Shown here one piece after another: positions 20,626 to 31,215 of a stretch of DNA of 64,000 nucleotides. The stretch is from Vibrio cidicii. GTDB taxonomy: Bacteria; Pseudomonadota; Gammaproteobacteria; Enterobacterales; Vibrionaceae. The stretch is taken from positions 2,356,001 to 2,420,000 of the forward strand of contig NZ_CP046804.1 in the NCBI RefSeq assembly GCF_009763805.1, in the 5' to 3' direction. The position numbers and the translations under genes were made by a program. Numbering within the stretch: the first letter of the stretch is position 1; every line of letters starts with the position of its first letter. The notes beneath the pieces are model-generated. The model did no database searches, had not been told where the DNA came from, and saw nothing but the letters and a program-made list of their open reading frames with translations.

Positions 20626-21738
20626 TTAATCCATATCGATCTTCACATTGGCCAAGGATCCGGTGTTATTGAGATCGCCGCGCTGGGTTTTGAGCATCAA
20701 ACGCAGATCGTTGGCCGAATCGGCACTGTGCAACGCATCTTCTTCGTTGATCTTACCTTCCACCACCAACTTATACAGCGATTGATCAAAGGTCTGCATG
20801 CCGATTTCTTTGGAGCGCGCCATGGTCGCTTTCAACTCATGCAACTCGCCGCGGCGGATCAAATCCGACACCCTTGGGCTGTTGAGTAACACTTCAAACA
20901 CGCCGTGACGGCCTTTGCCGTTTTTATCACGCAGTAACTGTTGACCGATCACCCCTTTGAGATTCATGGATAGATCAAACAGGAACTGCTCTTTTTGCTC
21001 TTTCGGCACTAAATGTAGGATCCGCTCCAACGCTTGGTTGGCGTTGTTGGCGTGCAGAGTGGCCATGCACAAGTGGCCCGTTTCGGCAAAGGTCATGGCG
21101 TATTCCATCGTCTCTCGGCTGCGGATCTCGCCGATGAGGATCATATCTGGCGCTTGACGCAGCGAGTTTTTCAGCGCTACTTCGTAACTTTCTGTATCGA
21201 GCCCCACTTCCCGCTGAGTGACAATACAGCGCTTGTGCTCGTGGACAAATTCAATCGGGTCTTCCACCGTCAGAATGTGACCACTACGATGGCTATTGCG
21301 ATAGCCCGTCATCGCCGCCATGGTGGTGGATTTCCCCGATCCCGTCGCTCCCACCACCAGCACAAGACCGCGTTTGGCAATCGACAAATCTTGCAGCACT
21401 TGGGGCAACTTGAGTTCTTCAAACGTCGGAATATGAGTTTCAATACGGCGAATCACCGCGCCGGGTAGCTCTCGCTGATAAAACGCACTGACGCGAAAAC
21501 GGCCAGAGTCACGCACAATCGCGAAGTTTGATTCACGGGTTTTACGAAAATCGGCGCGCCGCTCTTCATCCATCGCTCCGTCGAGAAACTGCGCGACCTC
21601 GGCTTCTGAGAGCTTAGCGCCTTGCGGGCGCAACTCGCCATCGACGCGAAACAGCACTGGCGCGCCTACCGTAATATACAAATCTGACGCTTTAAGAGAG
21701 AGCATCCCTTCCAGCACTCGGTTTAACTCAATACTCAT
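20626..21738 (-). CDS. pilU: Type IV pilus retraction ATPase PilU
   Basis: Hexameric GspE-family ATPase that works with PilT in pilus retraction. 370 residues: Walker A GATGSGKST at 130-138, Asp box MILIGEIRSRETMEYA, His box AETGHLCMATLHANNA. The N-terminal LKASDLYITVGAPVLFRVDG and the C-terminal tail (LRLMLKTQRGDLNN) point to PilU rather than PilT. It is 11 bases downstream of pilT on the same strand, so the two form a pair. Its relation to DNA uptake or adhesion is by homology. Confidence 0.94.
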   Translation of the reverse strand: MSIELNRVLEGMLSLKASDLYITVGAPVLFRVDGELRPQGAKLSEAEVAQFLDGAMDEERRADFRKTRESNFAIVRDSGRFRVSAFYQRELPGAVIRRIETHIPTFEELKLPQVLQDLSIAKRGLVLVVGATGSGKSTTMAAMTGYRNSHRSGHILTVEDPIEFVHEHKRCIVTQREVGLDTESYEVALKNSLRQAPDMILIGEIRSRETMEYAMTFAETGHLCMATLHANNANQALERILHLVPKEQKEQFLFDLSMNLKGVIGQQLLRDKNGKGRHGVFEVLLNSPRVSDLIRRGELHELKATMARSKEIGMQTFDQSLYKLVVEGKINEEDALHSADSANDLRLMLKTQRGDLNNTGSLANVKIDMD

Positions 21739-21749
21739 GCTGCTCTCCG

Positions 21750-22788
21750 TTAGAATTTGATCGCTTCGACTTCGATTTTGCCGTCCACTTCTTCTTTGCT
21801 GACTTTACCTTGAGCAAGCAACTGCCGCGCATTTTGCTCCATGGTTTGCATGCCATGCGCCGCCCCCGTCTGAATGATCGAATACATCTGTGCCACCTTA
21901 TCTTCACGGATCAAGTTGCGGATCGCAGGCGTCGCCATCATGATCTCATGACACGCGACACGACCACCACCAATCCGCTTGAGCAGCTTCTGGGCGATCA
22001 CCGCGCGCAGCGATTCAGAGAGCATGGAGCGCACCATGTCTTTATCACTGCCGGGGAACACATCAATGATCCGGTCCACCGTTTTTGCCGCGCTGCTGGT
22101 GTGCAACGTGCCAAACACCAAGTGGCCCGTTTCAGCGGCGGTCAGCGCGAGACTAATGGTTTCCTGGTCGCGCAACTCACCGACTAAAATCACGTCTGGA
22201 TCTTCACGCAGCGCGCTACGCAGCGCATTTTTAAAACTGTGCGTATCACGGTGCACTTCGCGCTGGTTGATCAAACATTTTTGGTTTTGGTGAACAAACT
22301 CAATCGGATCTTCAATGGTGAGAATGTGTTTGTTGTAGTGGCGGTTGATGTAATCCACCATCGCTGCCAATGTGGTGGATTTACCTGAGCCTGTCGGCCC
22401 TGTCACCAATACCAGCCCTTTTTCACTGCGCACAATTTTCTCAAAGATTTCTGGCGCATCCAGCTCTTCTAAGGTTGGGATCTTGGTTGGAATGGTACGA
22501 AACACCGCCGAGCAGCCACGCGACTGGTGAAAAGCATTGACACGAAAACGCCCCACGTTGGGTAATTCAAACGAGAAATCAACTTCCAGTTTTTCCTCAA
22601 ATTCACTACGCTGAGAATCATTCATGATTTCGAACACCAGACGATGAACATCAGCATGACTAAAAGCGGGCACGCCGAGCTTTCTTACATCGCCATCTAT
22701 GCGTACCATAGGCGGAAACGCCAGCAGAAAGATGTAGATCCGAGGCGTTATGCTTTACACTAAAATCCAGTAACTCAGTGATATCCAT
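21750..22788 (-). CDS. pilT: Type IV pilus retraction ATPase PilT; frame broken by one extra base
   Basis: Retraction motor of type IV pili, driving twitching, DNA uptake and surface attachment. From ATG at 22786-22788 the protein reads MDITELLDFSVKHNASDLHL and then fails at LSAGV: GGCGTTTCCGCC replaces GGCGTTCCGCC (triplet 22716-22718). One base fewer gives AGVPPMVRIDGDV and an uninterrupted 345-residue PilT with Walker A GPTGSGKST, Asp box VILVGELRDQETIS and His box AETGHLVFGTLHTSS. A shorter frame starting MVRIDGDV would drop 25 N-terminal residues. Divergent from yggS with 24 bp between the starts. Confidence 0.93.
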
Positions 22789-22812
22789 TATTTTTCCTTA
22801 CAAAAACTTGCT

Positions 22813-23523
22813 ATGACTAGTATTCAACAAAACATTGAACATATCACCACACAGATCCGTCGCTCAGAACAAAAGTGTGGACGAGCTCCAGAGTCGGTGC
22901 AACTTCTGGCAGTAAGTAAAACTAAACCTGTCGAGGCAATTCTCGAAGCGTACCATGCAGGACAATGCGCTTTTGGTGAAAACTATGTGCAAGAAGGGAG
23001 CGAGAAGGTCGACTTTTTTGCCAAGCATCATCCAGACAAAAGCATTGAATGGCACTTTATTGGCCCTATTCAGTCTAATAAAAGCCGTTTGGTGGCGGAG
23101 CGTTTTGCCTGGGTGCACACCGTGGATCGCGAGAAAATCGCCCAGCGTTTGAATGATCAGCGCCCAGCAGATCTGCCGCCTTTGCAAGTGCTGATTCAGG
23201 TTAACACCAGCGGCGAAGCCTCAAAATCCGGTGCCAGCGAAACAGAAATATTTGCCCTCGCTGAGTTGATTTCGCACTTACCCAACCTCACTTTAAGAGG
23301 GTTGATGTCCATCCCGGAACATGTCGATGACTACGCCGCGCAACTGGCTGCTTTTAAGCAATTAGCCGCCTTGCAGCTGCGCTTGCGCCAACATTATCCT
23401 CAGGTGGATACCCTTTCGATGGGCATGAGCGGAGATATGGACGCGGCAATCGCAGCAGGCTCAAGCATGGTTCGCATCGGCACAGCCATTTTTGGTGCAC
23501 GGGATTACGCAAACAAAGCGTAA
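22813..23523 (+). CDS. yggS: YggS-family pyridoxal phosphate homeostasis protein
   Basis: Cytoplasmic PLP-binding protein (PROSC/YBL036C family) that buffers pyridoxal phosphate and affects amino-acid pools; no enzymatic activity is known. 236 residues: PLP-lysine segment LLAVSKTKPVEAILEAY, FGENYVQEG, WHFIGPIQSNKSR, and the phosphate-binding LSMGMSGDMDAAIAAGSSMVR near the C terminus. It heads the conserved yggS-proC-yggT-yggU cluster. Confidence 0.95.
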   Translation: MTSIQQNIEHITTQIRRSEQKCGRAPESVQLLAVSKTKPVEAILEAYHAGQCAFGENYVQEGSEKVDFFAKHHPDKSIEWHFIGPIQSNKSRLVAERFAWVHTVDREKIAQRLNDQRPADLPPLQVLIQVNTSGEASKSGASETEIFALAELISHLPNLTLRGLMSIPEHVDDYAAQLAAFKQLAALQLRLRQHYPQVDTLSMGMSGDMDAAIAAGSSMVRIGTAIFGARDYANKA

Positions 23524-23563
23524 AAGACGCGCCAGCACACTGACATAAGCGGAATTGATAGAG

Positions 23564-24383
23564 ATGGAACAGAAAAAAATTGCCTTTATTGGTGCAGGAA
23601 ACATGGTACGTGCGATTGTCTCTGGCCTCGTGGGCAACGGATACCCTGCAACACACATTACCGCCACAGCGCCAAGCGAAACCCGCCGATTACCACTGGA
23701 GCAAGAGTTTGGTATTGGCACCACGGCGGATAATCTCGCTGCCGCTCGTGAAGCGGATGTGGTGGTCCTTTCCGTCAAACCACAAATGATGGAAGAGGTG
23801 TGCAAACCGCTGCAAGCGCTCGACTTTCAAGGCAAACTGGTGATTTCCATCGCCGCTGGCATCAGTTGTCAACGCCTCAAGCAGATGCTTGGCACCACGC
23901 AAGATCTGGTGCGCGTAATGCCCAACACGCCATCGCAACTGGGGCTAGGAATGAGCGGACTGTATGCACCCGACTCGCTAAGCGATGCAGACAAAACATT
24001 TGCGCAAAACCTGATGCAAGCGGTCGGCAAAACTTGCTGGGTGGCACAAGAATCGGCCATCAATAACGTGATTGCCGCAGCAGGCAGCGCGCCAGCCTAT
24101 TTCTTTTTGTTTATGGAAGCGATGCAAGCAGAAGCGATGGCACAAGGATTTGATAAAGCCGCCGCGCGTCTGCTGGTGGAACAATCTGCGCTGGGCGCAG
24201 CCAGTATGGTGGTCAATAATCCGGATAGCGAGCTTTCGACCTTGCGCGAAAACGTCACCTCCAAAGGGGGCACGACCGCCGAAGCTATCCGTACATTTAA
24301 CGATCACCAGCTTAGTGACATTGTCGCCAAAGCGATGCGCGCTGCGGTAGAAACGCGCACAAGAGATGGAAAAACTGTTTTAA
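23564..24383 (+). CDS. proC: Pyrroline-5-carboxylate reductase; C terminus altered by one extra base
   Basis: Last step of proline synthesis, NAD(P)H reduction of pyrroline-5-carboxylate. It starts MEQKKIAFIGAGNMVRAIVSG (ATG 23564); the Rossmann GAGNM motif, RVMPNTPS and the C-terminal signature SKGGTTAEAIRTFND are intact. As read, the frame ends at 24409 with an odd tail VETRTRDGKTVLITLLPQAA. Removing one A from GTAGAAACGC (triplet 24351-24353) gives AVERAQEMEKLF and stop at 24381-24383: 272 residues, the usual ProC length and ending. This GAAC site would be missed by a simple ORF check because the frame stays open. Confidence 0.93.
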
Positions 24384-24426
24384 TTACCCTGCTGCCTCAG
24401 GCAGCATAACCTTTTAAGGGGCATTT

Positions 24427-24984
24427 ATGAGTTCAATGAGTTTCCTGATTTCGACGCTGTTCGATCTCTACATCATGGTGGTGATCTTACGGATCTGGCT
24501 ACAAGCCGCACGCGCCGATTTCTATAACCCATTTTCACAATTTATCGTCAAAGCGACCCAGCCAGTGATCGGCCCGCTGCGCCGTGTGATCCCATCGATT
24601 GGCAGTATCGATCTCGCCACTGTGCTGTTTGCCTACCTGCTGTGCGTGCTGAAATTTGTAGCCTTGGTGATGGTTGCGTCAGGCGGCTCCGTCAGTTTCA
24701 GCGCCGACTTTCTCTTCCTCGGCCTACTATCATTAATCAAAGCCGCAGGTGGACTGCTCTTCTGGGTGCTGTTGATTCGCGCGATCCTAAGCTGGGTAAG
24801 TCAAGGCCGCAGCCCGATTGAATACGTTTTCCATCAATTAACTGAACCTATGCTGGCACCGATCCGTCGCATCCTACCGGCTATGGGCGGTTTTGACTTA
24901 AGCGTGCTGGTGCTGTTTATTGTGCTGCAATTTGCCAATTTCCTGATGGGCGATCTCATCGGACCTATCTGGTATCAACTATAA
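24427..24984 (+). CDS. yggT: YggT-family integral membrane protein
   Basis: 185 residues, two YGGT repeats, each a pair of hydrophobic helices: [16 protein letters not shown]...[20 protein letters not shown] and, later, [17 protein letters not shown]...[17 protein letters not shown]. Inner membrane. Function is poorly known; homologues are associated with osmotic-shock tolerance and cell-envelope or division processes. The stop overlaps the yggU start (TATAATGAG), so translation is coupled. Confidence 0.93.
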   Translation: MSSMSFLISTLFDLYIMVVILRIWLQAARADFYNPFSQFIVKATQPVIGPLRRVIPSIGSIDLATVLFAYLLCVLKFVALVMVASGGSVSFSADFLFLGLLSLIKAAGGLLFWVLLIRAILSWVSQGRSPIEYVFHQLTEPMLAPIRRILPAMGGFDLSVLVLFIVLQFANFLMGDLIGPIWYQL

Positions 24985-25274
24985 TGAGCCAAGCTGCTTG
25001 GCAAGAGGGGCAGGATGTGGTGCTGCGGCTCTACATCCAACCTAAAGCCAGCCGTGATAAAATTCTGGGTTTGCATGGTGATGAGCTGAAAATCGCCATT
25101 ACCGCGCCGCCCGTGGATGGCAAAGCGAATGCCCATCTGGCTAAATTACTGGCCAAGATGTTTAAAGTCGCCAAAAGTCTGGTTGAGATTGAAAAAGGCG
25201 AGCTTGGCCGTCACAAGCAAGTGCGCATCCATGCCCCGACACAGATACCAGAGGAAGTGAAAGCCATCTTGTGA
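24984..25274 (+). CDS. yggU: YggU-family protein (DUF167)
   Basis: 96 residues of the DUF167/UPF0235 family: [39 protein letters not shown] is the conserved core (shown here only as its beginning and end, [10 protein letters not shown] and [11 protein letters not shown]). Function unknown. Its ATG overlaps the yggT stop. A short G/C-poor stretch leads to the next gene, an exported protein. Confidence 0.9.
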   Translation: MSQAAWQEGQDVVLRLYIQPKASRDKILGLHGDELKIAITAPPVDGKANAHLAKLLAKMFKVAKSLVEIEKGELGRHKQVRIHAPTQIPEEVKAIL

Positions 25275-25319
25275 TGGCTTTTTGTTTGTCACACACCACA
25301 AGGTGTAAGGAAGTTTACA

Positions 25320-25751
25320 ATGAAAAAATGGATCGCCGCCCTGCTGACTTGCTTGGTCGCCCTGCCGACTTGGGCAGGACAATTTAAAGAGATCAAAGAT
25401 ACCGAAGTGCACTACGTGGCGCTGAGCTCAACCTTCTTAACGCCGCAAGTGGCGAAAAGTTATGGACTGAAACGCAGTGAGTATTCCGCCATCGTGAATA
25501 TCAGCGTGCTGGATAAAAGCCGAGTCGGCAAACCTGCGCTAACGGCAACGGTCAAAGGGCAAGCGAAAAACCTGCTCGGGCAGATCCGCACCTTAACGTT
25601 TAAAGAAATACGTGAAGGCGAGGCGATTTACTACATCGCAGAACTGCCGGTGAATCATGAAGAGTCACTGACGTTTGATTTAGACATCAATGCCGGCCTC
25701 AAAGGGGCAGGCAAACTCACCTTTACGCAAAAATTTTATATAGAAGAGTAA
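25320..25751 (+). CDS. Exported DUF4426 protein
   Basis: 143 residues with a signal peptide (about 1-20, ending PTWA), so periplasmic. The mature part begins [20 protein letters not shown] and matches the DUF4426 family found in vibrios at this place between yggU and rdgB. No catalytic motif is visible. Likely in the yggS-proC-yggT-yggU transcript: only 8 bases separate it from rdgB. Confidence 0.85.
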   Translation: MKKWIAALLTCLVALPTWAGQFKEIKDTEVHYVALSSTFLTPQVAKSYGLKRSEYSAIVNISVLDKSRVGKPALTATVKGQAKNLLGQIRTLTFKEIREGEAIYYIAELPVNHEESLTFDLDINAGLKGAGKLTFTQKFYIEE

Positions 25752-25759
25752 CAACAAGC

Positions 25760-26363
25760 ATGAAGAAGATCGTATTGGCCACTGGCAATCAAGGCAAAGT
25801 GCGCGAGATGGCGGATTTATTGGCCGATTTTGGTTTTGACGTGGTCGCGCAAAGCGAATTTAACGTCTCTGAAGTGGCTGAAACCGGCACGACTTTCATT
25901 GAAAATGCCATTATCAAAGCGCGTCATGCCGCCAAAGAAACGGGCTTGCCAGCCATTGCCGACGACTCTGGCCTTGAGGTCGATTTTCTTCAAGGCGCGC
26001 CCGGTATCTATTCCGCACGTTACGCAGGCGAGAAAGCCTCAGATCAAGAGAACTTAGAAAAGCTATTAACCGCGATGGAAGGTGTGCCAGAAGCGCAACG
26101 TAGCGCTCGTTTCCATTGTGTATTGGTGTTGATGCGCCATGAAAACGACCCAACGCCGATCGTCTGCCACGGCAAATGGGAAGGCCGCATCCTAACCCAA
26201 GCACACGGTGAAAACGGCTTTGGGTACGATCCCATCTTCTTCGTACCGGAGGAGAAACTGTGCCTCGGCTGAGCTTGCACCTGCGCGGAAAAAGCAGCTT
26301 TCACATCGTGGCAAAGCGTTGCAACAGCTGTTTGCCACTCTGAGCCAGCAGCCATTAGCGTAA
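25760..26363 (+). CDS. rdgB: dITP/XTP pyrophosphatase RdgB; frame broken by one extra base
   Basis: House-cleaning enzyme that hydrolyses dITP and XTP to keep damaged purines out of DNA. It starts [20 protein letters not shown] (substrate-binding TGNQGK), with [13 protein letters not shown] and [11 protein letters not shown] in place. The frame breaks at PEEK: GGAGAAACTG replaces GGAGAACTG (triplet 26255-26257). Without the extra A it reads [20 protein letters not shown], recovering the C-terminal [10 protein letters not shown] stretch, and ends at 26361-26363 with 200 residues. Directly followed by hemW, which starts 7 bases later. Confidence 0.93.
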
Positions 26364-26369
26364 GGCAGC

Positions 26370-27545
26370 ATGATGTTAAAGCCCCCAGCTCTCAGTTTGT
26401 ATGTGCACATTCCTTGGTGTGTACAAAAATGCCCGTACTGCGATTTCAACTCTCACGCAGTAAAAGAAGCGATCCCGGAGCAGCAGTACATTCTTGCCTT
26501 GTTGGAAGATTTGGATCGCGACATTGAGAAATATCGTCTCAATGATGCACCGCGCCCGCTGCACTCAATCTTCATCGGCGGTGGCACACCCAGTTTAATT
26601 TCCGCAGAAGGGATAGCGCAGCTTTTGCAAGGCATTGAGCAGCGGATTGCCTTCACCCCAGAGATAGAAATCACCATGGAAGCCAACCCAGGTACGATAG
26701 AAGCCAAACGCTTTGCTGGCTATCGCGCTGCGGGAGTAACACGTATTTCGATCGGTGTGCAAAGCTTTGAAGCGGAAAAACTCGAACGCTTAGGACGGAT
26801 CCATGGCCAACAAGAAGCGGTTGCTGCCGCGCAGCTTGCTCATCAAATAGGTCTCAACAGTTTCAATTTGGATTTGATGCACGGTTTGCCGGATCAAAGT
26901 ATTGAGCAAGCCTTGGCGGATCTCGATAAAGCGATTGAGCTCAACCCACCGCATCTCTCTTGGTATCAGCTCACGATCGAACCGAACACCATGTTTTACT
27001 ACAAACCACCAGTGTTACCTGATGATGATGATTTGTGGGATATTTTCGAACAAGGCCACCAGAAACTGACCGCAGCAGGGTATGTGCAGTACGAAATCTC
27101 CGGTTACAGCAAACCGGGTTATCAGTGCCGTCACAACCTCAACTACTGGCGCTTTGGCGACTATCTCGGCATCGGTTGTGGTTCCCACGGTAAACTGAGT
27201 TTTGCCGATGGGCGCATCATTCGCACCACAAAAATCAAACACCCTCGTGGCTACTTAGCGGCATATCAGAATATGGTCAAACCCTATCTTGATAGTGAGC
27301 AGTTGGTTGCGGCGCAAGAGAGACCATTCGAATTCTTTATGAACCGTTTTCGTCTAATGGAAGCCTGCCCTAAGCAAGATTTTATCGACACCACTGGGCT
27401 AGGTTTGGAGGCGATTGCAACGACGATTCAATGGGCGCTGGAAATGGGCTACTTGCGTGAAGATGCCACGCAATGGCAGATCACGGAGAAAGGCAAACTG
27501 TTCCTCAATGACCTGCTCGAAGCGTTTATGCCTGACGAAGAGTAA
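26370..27545 (+). CDS. hemW: HemW, radical SAM heme chaperone
   Basis: Radical SAM protein homologous to coproporphyrinogen III oxidase HemN, but in the HemW branch that binds heme and delivers it to acceptors. 391 residues; the cluster motif is CVQKCPYC (residues about 16-23), the extra HemW-type spacing CxxxCxxC without the HemN-specific fourth cysteine run. GGGTPSLIS and SIGVQSFEAEKLERLGRIH are SAM-binding segments. It lies 6 bases after rdgB in the conserved rdgB-hemW order. Confidence 0.93.
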   Translation: MMLKPPALSLYVHIPWCVQKCPYCDFNSHAVKEAIPEQQYILALLEDLDRDIEKYRLNDAPRPLHSIFIGGGTPSLISAEGIAQLLQGIEQRIAFTPEIEITMEANPGTIEAKRFAGYRAAGVTRISIGVQSFEAEKLERLGRIHGQQEAVAAAQLAHQIGLNSFNLDLMHGLPDQSIEQALADLDKAIELNPPHLSWYQLTIEPNTMFYYKPPVLPDDDDLWDIFEQGHQKLTAAGYVQYEISGYSKPGYQCRHNLNYWRFGDYLGIGCGSHGKLSFADGRIIRTTKIKHPRGYLAAYQNMVKPYLDSEQLVAAQERPFEFFMNRFRLMEACPKQDFIDTTGLGLEAIATTIQWALEMGYLREDATQWQITEKGKLFLNDLLEAFMPDEE

Positions 27546-27546
27546 G

Positions 27547-28171
27547 TTACTCCACCATCAAATTCGCGTCGAGCATTTGCCAAATGTGTAAGGCAAGATA
27601 AGTGCGGTAAGGCGTTGCGGCTTGAAGAATCTTCTCTGCGGCAACGCCTTCTTTTTCGGCCAAGAGGTTAAGACCACGAGCGAGGGCAACATCGCCAGCC
27701 GACCACACATCGGGCAAAGCAAAGAAAAACATCAACGCCATTTCCGCCGTCCACTGACCCACTCCCCACAACTGCACCAACTGCTTGGTAATAAAGTCCG
27801 CGTCATCGCTGTGATAGATTTGCGCAGAAATCGTGCCGTCGTTGAGTGCGCGGTTAATCCCAAGCAAGGTTTTTACTTTAGCGTTAGATAGGCCACAAGT
27901 GCGCAGCGCCTCATACTGTTCATCCACCAGCACCGCGTGCAGCGAACCATGTTGCTGACACAGCGTTTCGACACGCCCCCAGATGGTTTTCGCCGCGTTG
28001 ACAGACAACTGCTGCCCCGCCACCGCGCGGCTCAGATAGGGTAAAAACTTATCCGCCTCTTGGCGCTCAAGGCTTTGCGGGCCATTGAGCGTAAGGACTC
28101 GACTCAGATGCGAGAAACGCCGCACATTGGCTTAATAACTGCTGATGGCTCTGTTCACGGCTGATTGTCAT
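27547..28171 (-). CDS. AlkA-like DNA-3-methyladenine glycosylase; start broken by one extra base
   Basis: Base-excision repair glycosylase of the HhH-GPD superfamily, probably removing alkylated purines. The helix-hairpin-helix is LVQLWGVGQWTAEMALMF and the catalytic aspartate lies in PDVWSAGDVALARG. As read, the frame begins only at MRRFSHLSRVLTLNG. Removing one A from CGAGAAACGC (triplet 28115-28117, minus-strand GCGTTTCTCG) joins it to the upstream frame MTISREQSHQQLLSQCAAFS, giving 207 residues from 28171. The corrected start falls 52 bp after the glsB stop. Alkylation repair is inferred from the family. Confidence 0.85.
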
Positions 28172-28223
28172 TAGCTTCCCTGCCTCCATCTCGTGAAAAA
28201 TAGTTCCGTTAAAAATAGCCGTA

Positions 28224-29144
28224 TTAAAAAATAGAGCGCCCGATACGCTGTGAAAATAGCTCAAGCGCTTTCGTCCCTGCCAGCGAGTTACCCGATGCAT
28301 CAAGCTCTGGTGACCAAACTGCAATGGTCATATCGCCCGGCACCACGGCAATAATCCCGCCGCCAACCCCCGATTTGCCCGGCATACCGACACGGTAAGC
28401 GAACTCTCCGGCGCCATCGTACAGCCCACAGGTCGCCAGCAGCGCGTTTAGCTGCTTGGTCTGCACCGGGGTAATCACTTTCTTACCTGTGTGCACCGAA
28501 GTACCTTTGTTGGCGAGATAACTGAAGGTTTTCGCCAGATCGACACAGCTCATCTTTAGCGCGCAGGCGTGAAAATAGTTGTTCAATACAGGAATCACGT
28601 CGTTGTCGAAATTGCCAAACGAGCGCATCAGATACGCAATCGCCGCGTTACGATCGCTGTGCATCATCTCGGAAGCCGCCACGATTTTATCGTAGCAGAT
28701 ATGGTTATCCCCCGAGAGCTGGCGAACAAACTCCAGTAGGCGCTGGCGTGGTGCGGACAAACGGCTGGCGAGCAAATCCGCCACCACAATCGCCCCAGCA
28801 TTAATAAACGGATTACGTGGAATTCCCTGCTCCATCTCAAGCTGGATCAGCGAGTTAAACGCCTGCCCCGAAGGCTCTTTGCCCACTCGACGCCAAATCT
28901 CATCGGGCTGATACAAACACATTGCCAACGTTAAGCTTAGCGCTTTGGAAATCGATTGAATGGAAAAGCTCTCCTCGGCATCACCGGCCGCGATGATTTC
29001 ACCGTCATTGGTGTACACCGCCATACCCAGTTTCTCCGCCGGAACTTTCGCCAGTGCGGGAATATAATCGGCAACCTTGCCACGCCCAATCAAGGGGCGA
29101 ACTTCGTCCAGAATTTCAGCGAGCAACGCTTTTGTCGGCTTCAT
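28224..29144 (-). CDS. glsB: Glutaminase B
   Basis: Serine-dependent beta-lactamase-like glutaminase converting glutamine to glutamate and ammonia. 306 residues: [17 protein letters not shown] contains the SxxK nucleophile, then [10 protein letters not shown], and the C-terminal [16 protein letters not shown]. Complete from [15 protein letters not shown] to the stop, on the minus strand. Located in the conserved hemW...glsB-trmB-mutY neighbourhood. Confidence 0.93.
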   Translation of the reverse strand: MKPTKALLAEILDEVRPLIGRGKVADYIPALAKVPAEKLGMAVYTNDGEIIAAGDAEESFSIQSISKALSLTLAMCLYQPDEIWRRVGKEPSGQAFNSLIQLEMEQGIPRNPFINAGAIVVADLLASRLSAPRQRLLEFVRQLSGDNHICYDKIVAASEMMHSDRNAAIAYLMRSFGNFDNDVIPVLNNYFHACALKMSCVDLAKTFSYLANKGTSVHTGKKVITPVQTKQLNALLATCGLYDGAGEFAYRVGMPGKSGVGGGIIAVVPGDMTIAVWSPELDASGNSLAGTKALELFSQRIGRSIF

Positions 29145-29183
29145 GACTTTTTACCTGACTGCTTGTTATTTTTCTTGTAGGGT

Positions 29184-29215
29184 CAAAAAAGCCAACATCG
29201 ATAATGTTGGCTCTT
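29184..29215 (-). terminator. Intrinsic terminator after trmB
   Basis: Stem AGCCAACAT/ATGTTGGCT with a CGATA-type loop, followed on the minus strand by TTTTTTGACC. It separates trmB from glsB. Confidence 0.85.
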
Positions 29216-29255
29216 TGTTATGCAGTGTGCGGATTTTACAAAAACCAGTCAAACA

Positions 29256-29975
29256 CTAATTGGTACGTTTGTACTTGATATCCCACACACCGTGACCTAA
29301 ACGGTGTCCACGCGCTTCAAACTTAGTTAGAGGACGCTCTTCTGGACGTGGAATGTAGTCACCGTCCTGTGCGATATTGGCAAAGCCTGGCGCTTGATTC
29401 ATCACTTCAATCATGTGCTCTGCGTAGTTTTCCCAATCTGTCGCCATGTGGAAAACCCCTTCATTCGGGATCAATTTCTGGCGTACCATTTCGGCGAACT
29501 CAAGCTGCACGATGCGGCGCTTATGGTGACGCTTTTTGTGCCATGGGTCTGGGAAGAACAGTTGCAGCGTCGCCAAGCTGTCATTGGGGATCATGTGTTC
29601 AAACACTTCCACCGCATCATGGCACATTACGCGCAAATTGGTCAGGCCCGCTTCGCGTGCATCCGACAGACACGCACCGACACCTGGGCTGTGCACTTCG
29701 ATACCAAAGAAGTTTTTCTCCGGCGCGTTTTTCGCCATTTCGACCAGCGAAGCGCCCATGCCGAAGCCGATTTCAAGAACCACTGGATTATCGTTACCAA
29801 AGACCTCTTTCCAATCAAGAAGTTGTGCTTGGTAGTCGATGCCCATTGTCGGCCAGCACTCTTTCATCGCATTCTCTTGACCTTTGGTTAAACGGCCTTC
29901 GCGACGAACAAAACTGCGTATCTTACGGATCAACTTACCGTCTTCATTGAATTCGTTAGTGGTCACTTCACTCAT
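29256..29975 (-). CDS. trmB: tRNA (guanine-N7-)-methyltransferase
   Basis: Methylates G46 of tRNAs with SAM. 239 residues from ATG at 29975 ([20 protein letters not shown]); a start five codons earlier is less likely. SAM motif [16 protein letters not shown], then [16 protein letters not shown], and the TrmB hallmark [16 protein letters not shown]. Divergent from mutY across a 165-bp gap, as is common in gammaproteobacteria. Confidence 0.96.
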   Translation of the reverse strand: MSEVTTNEFNEDGKLIRKIRSFVRREGRLTKGQENAMKECWPTMGIDYQAQLLDWKEVFGNDNPVVLEIGFGMGASLVEMAKNAPEKNFFGIEVHSPGVGACLSDAREAGLTNLRVMCHDAVEVFEHMIPNDSLATLQLFFPDPWHKKRHHKRRIVQLEFAEMVRQKLIPNEGVFHMATDWENYAEHMIEVMNQAPGFANIAQDGDYIPRPEERPLTKFEARGHRLGHGVWDIKYKRTN

Positions 29976-30140
29976 GGATTCTGCCTGCACATTGATTAAT
30001 CAAAGCGGGGATTATCCAAAGAATTTTCTTTGGCGCAAGTGTTATCCGTAAAAACGAGTATCCCCACACTTTGTCGGTTGTACTTTCACCCTATTCTGTG
30101 ATGCAATTTTGCCTACAAATAATAGAACACAGAGCAAGTC

Positions 30141-31194
30141 GTGACCCCTTTTGCTAATGCCATTTTGAAATGGTACGACGCCTACGGAAGAAAAAATCTC
30201 CCTTGGCAACAGAACAAAACTGCCTACAGCGTCTGGCTGTCGGAGATCATGCTGCAACAGACACAAGTTGCGACAGTGATCCCTTATTATCAACGCTTTT
30301 TGCAACGTTTCCCGACCGTGACCGATCTGGCCAACGCCGAGCAAGATGAAGTCTTGCATCTGTGGACTGGGCTTGGTTACTACGCGCGGGCGCGCAACCT
30401 GCACAAAGCGGCCAAAATCGTTGCGCAGCAATATCAAGGCGAGTTTCCCACCGACATTGAACAGATGAACGCCCTGCCGGGCATTGGCCGTTTCTACCGC
30501 TGCGGCGGTGCTCTCTTCTGTTTATAAACAACCGCACGCGATCTTAGACGGCAATGTCAAACGCACCCTTTCAAGAGCTTTTGCGGTTGAAGGTTGGTCT
30601 GGGCAAAAAGCGGTTGAGAATCAGCTTTGGCAGCTCGCCGAAGCGCATACACCGCAGCAAGATGTCGATAAGTACAATCAAGCGATGATGGACATGGGCG
30701 CGATGATTTGCACGCGCAGCAAGCCCAAATGCAGCTTGTGCCCGGTAGCGGATTTGTGTGTCGCTCAAAAGCAAGGCAACCCACTCAATTATCCCGGCAA
30801 AAAGCCGAAAAAAGAGAAACCGACCAAGCAGACTTGGTTTGTGATGCTGCATCACGACAATCAAGTGTGGCTAGAGCAGCGACCTCAAAGCGGAATCTGG
30901 GGCGGGCTGTTTTGTTTCCCGCAACAACCAGAGGATGACCTGAGCGACTTGTTGGCCAAACGTGGTATCCGTGACGAGCACATTCGTACGCAGCAAACCT
31001 TGATCGCGTTTCGCCATACCTTTAGCCACTATCACCTCGATATCACGCCGATTCTGTTGGATTTATCAAAGCAACCCGATGTGATAATGGAAGCGGGCAA
31101 CGGTCTTTGGTATAACTTAGCTCACCCCGAAACCATAGGTCTGGCGGCTCCGGTCAAACAGCTACTGGAAAGCCTGCCCCATGAACTTCGTTAA
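30141..31194 (+). CDS. mutY: A/G-specific adenine glycosylase MutY; frame broken by one extra base
   Basis: Removes adenine paired with 8-oxoguanine, preventing G:C to T:A mutations. GTG start at 30141 ([21 protein letters not shown]). [18 protein letters not shown] and the HhH start NALPGIGR are normal; then the frame breaks because GGCCGTTTCTACC replaces GGCCGTTCTACC (triplet 30491-30493). Without the extra T it reads [20 protein letters not shown]. The iron-sulfur cysteines [17 protein letters not shown] and the C-terminal NUDIX-like domain follow, ending at 31194 with 350 residues. A true break would make a mutator strain. Confidence 0.93.
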
Positions 31195-31215
31195 AGCTTT
31201 ATTTAAGGAGTCACT

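Noticed and set aside
26376..26564. Antisense frames over hemW, rdgB and neighbours
   Set aside because: They are shadows of well-supported genes with no start signals or family match.
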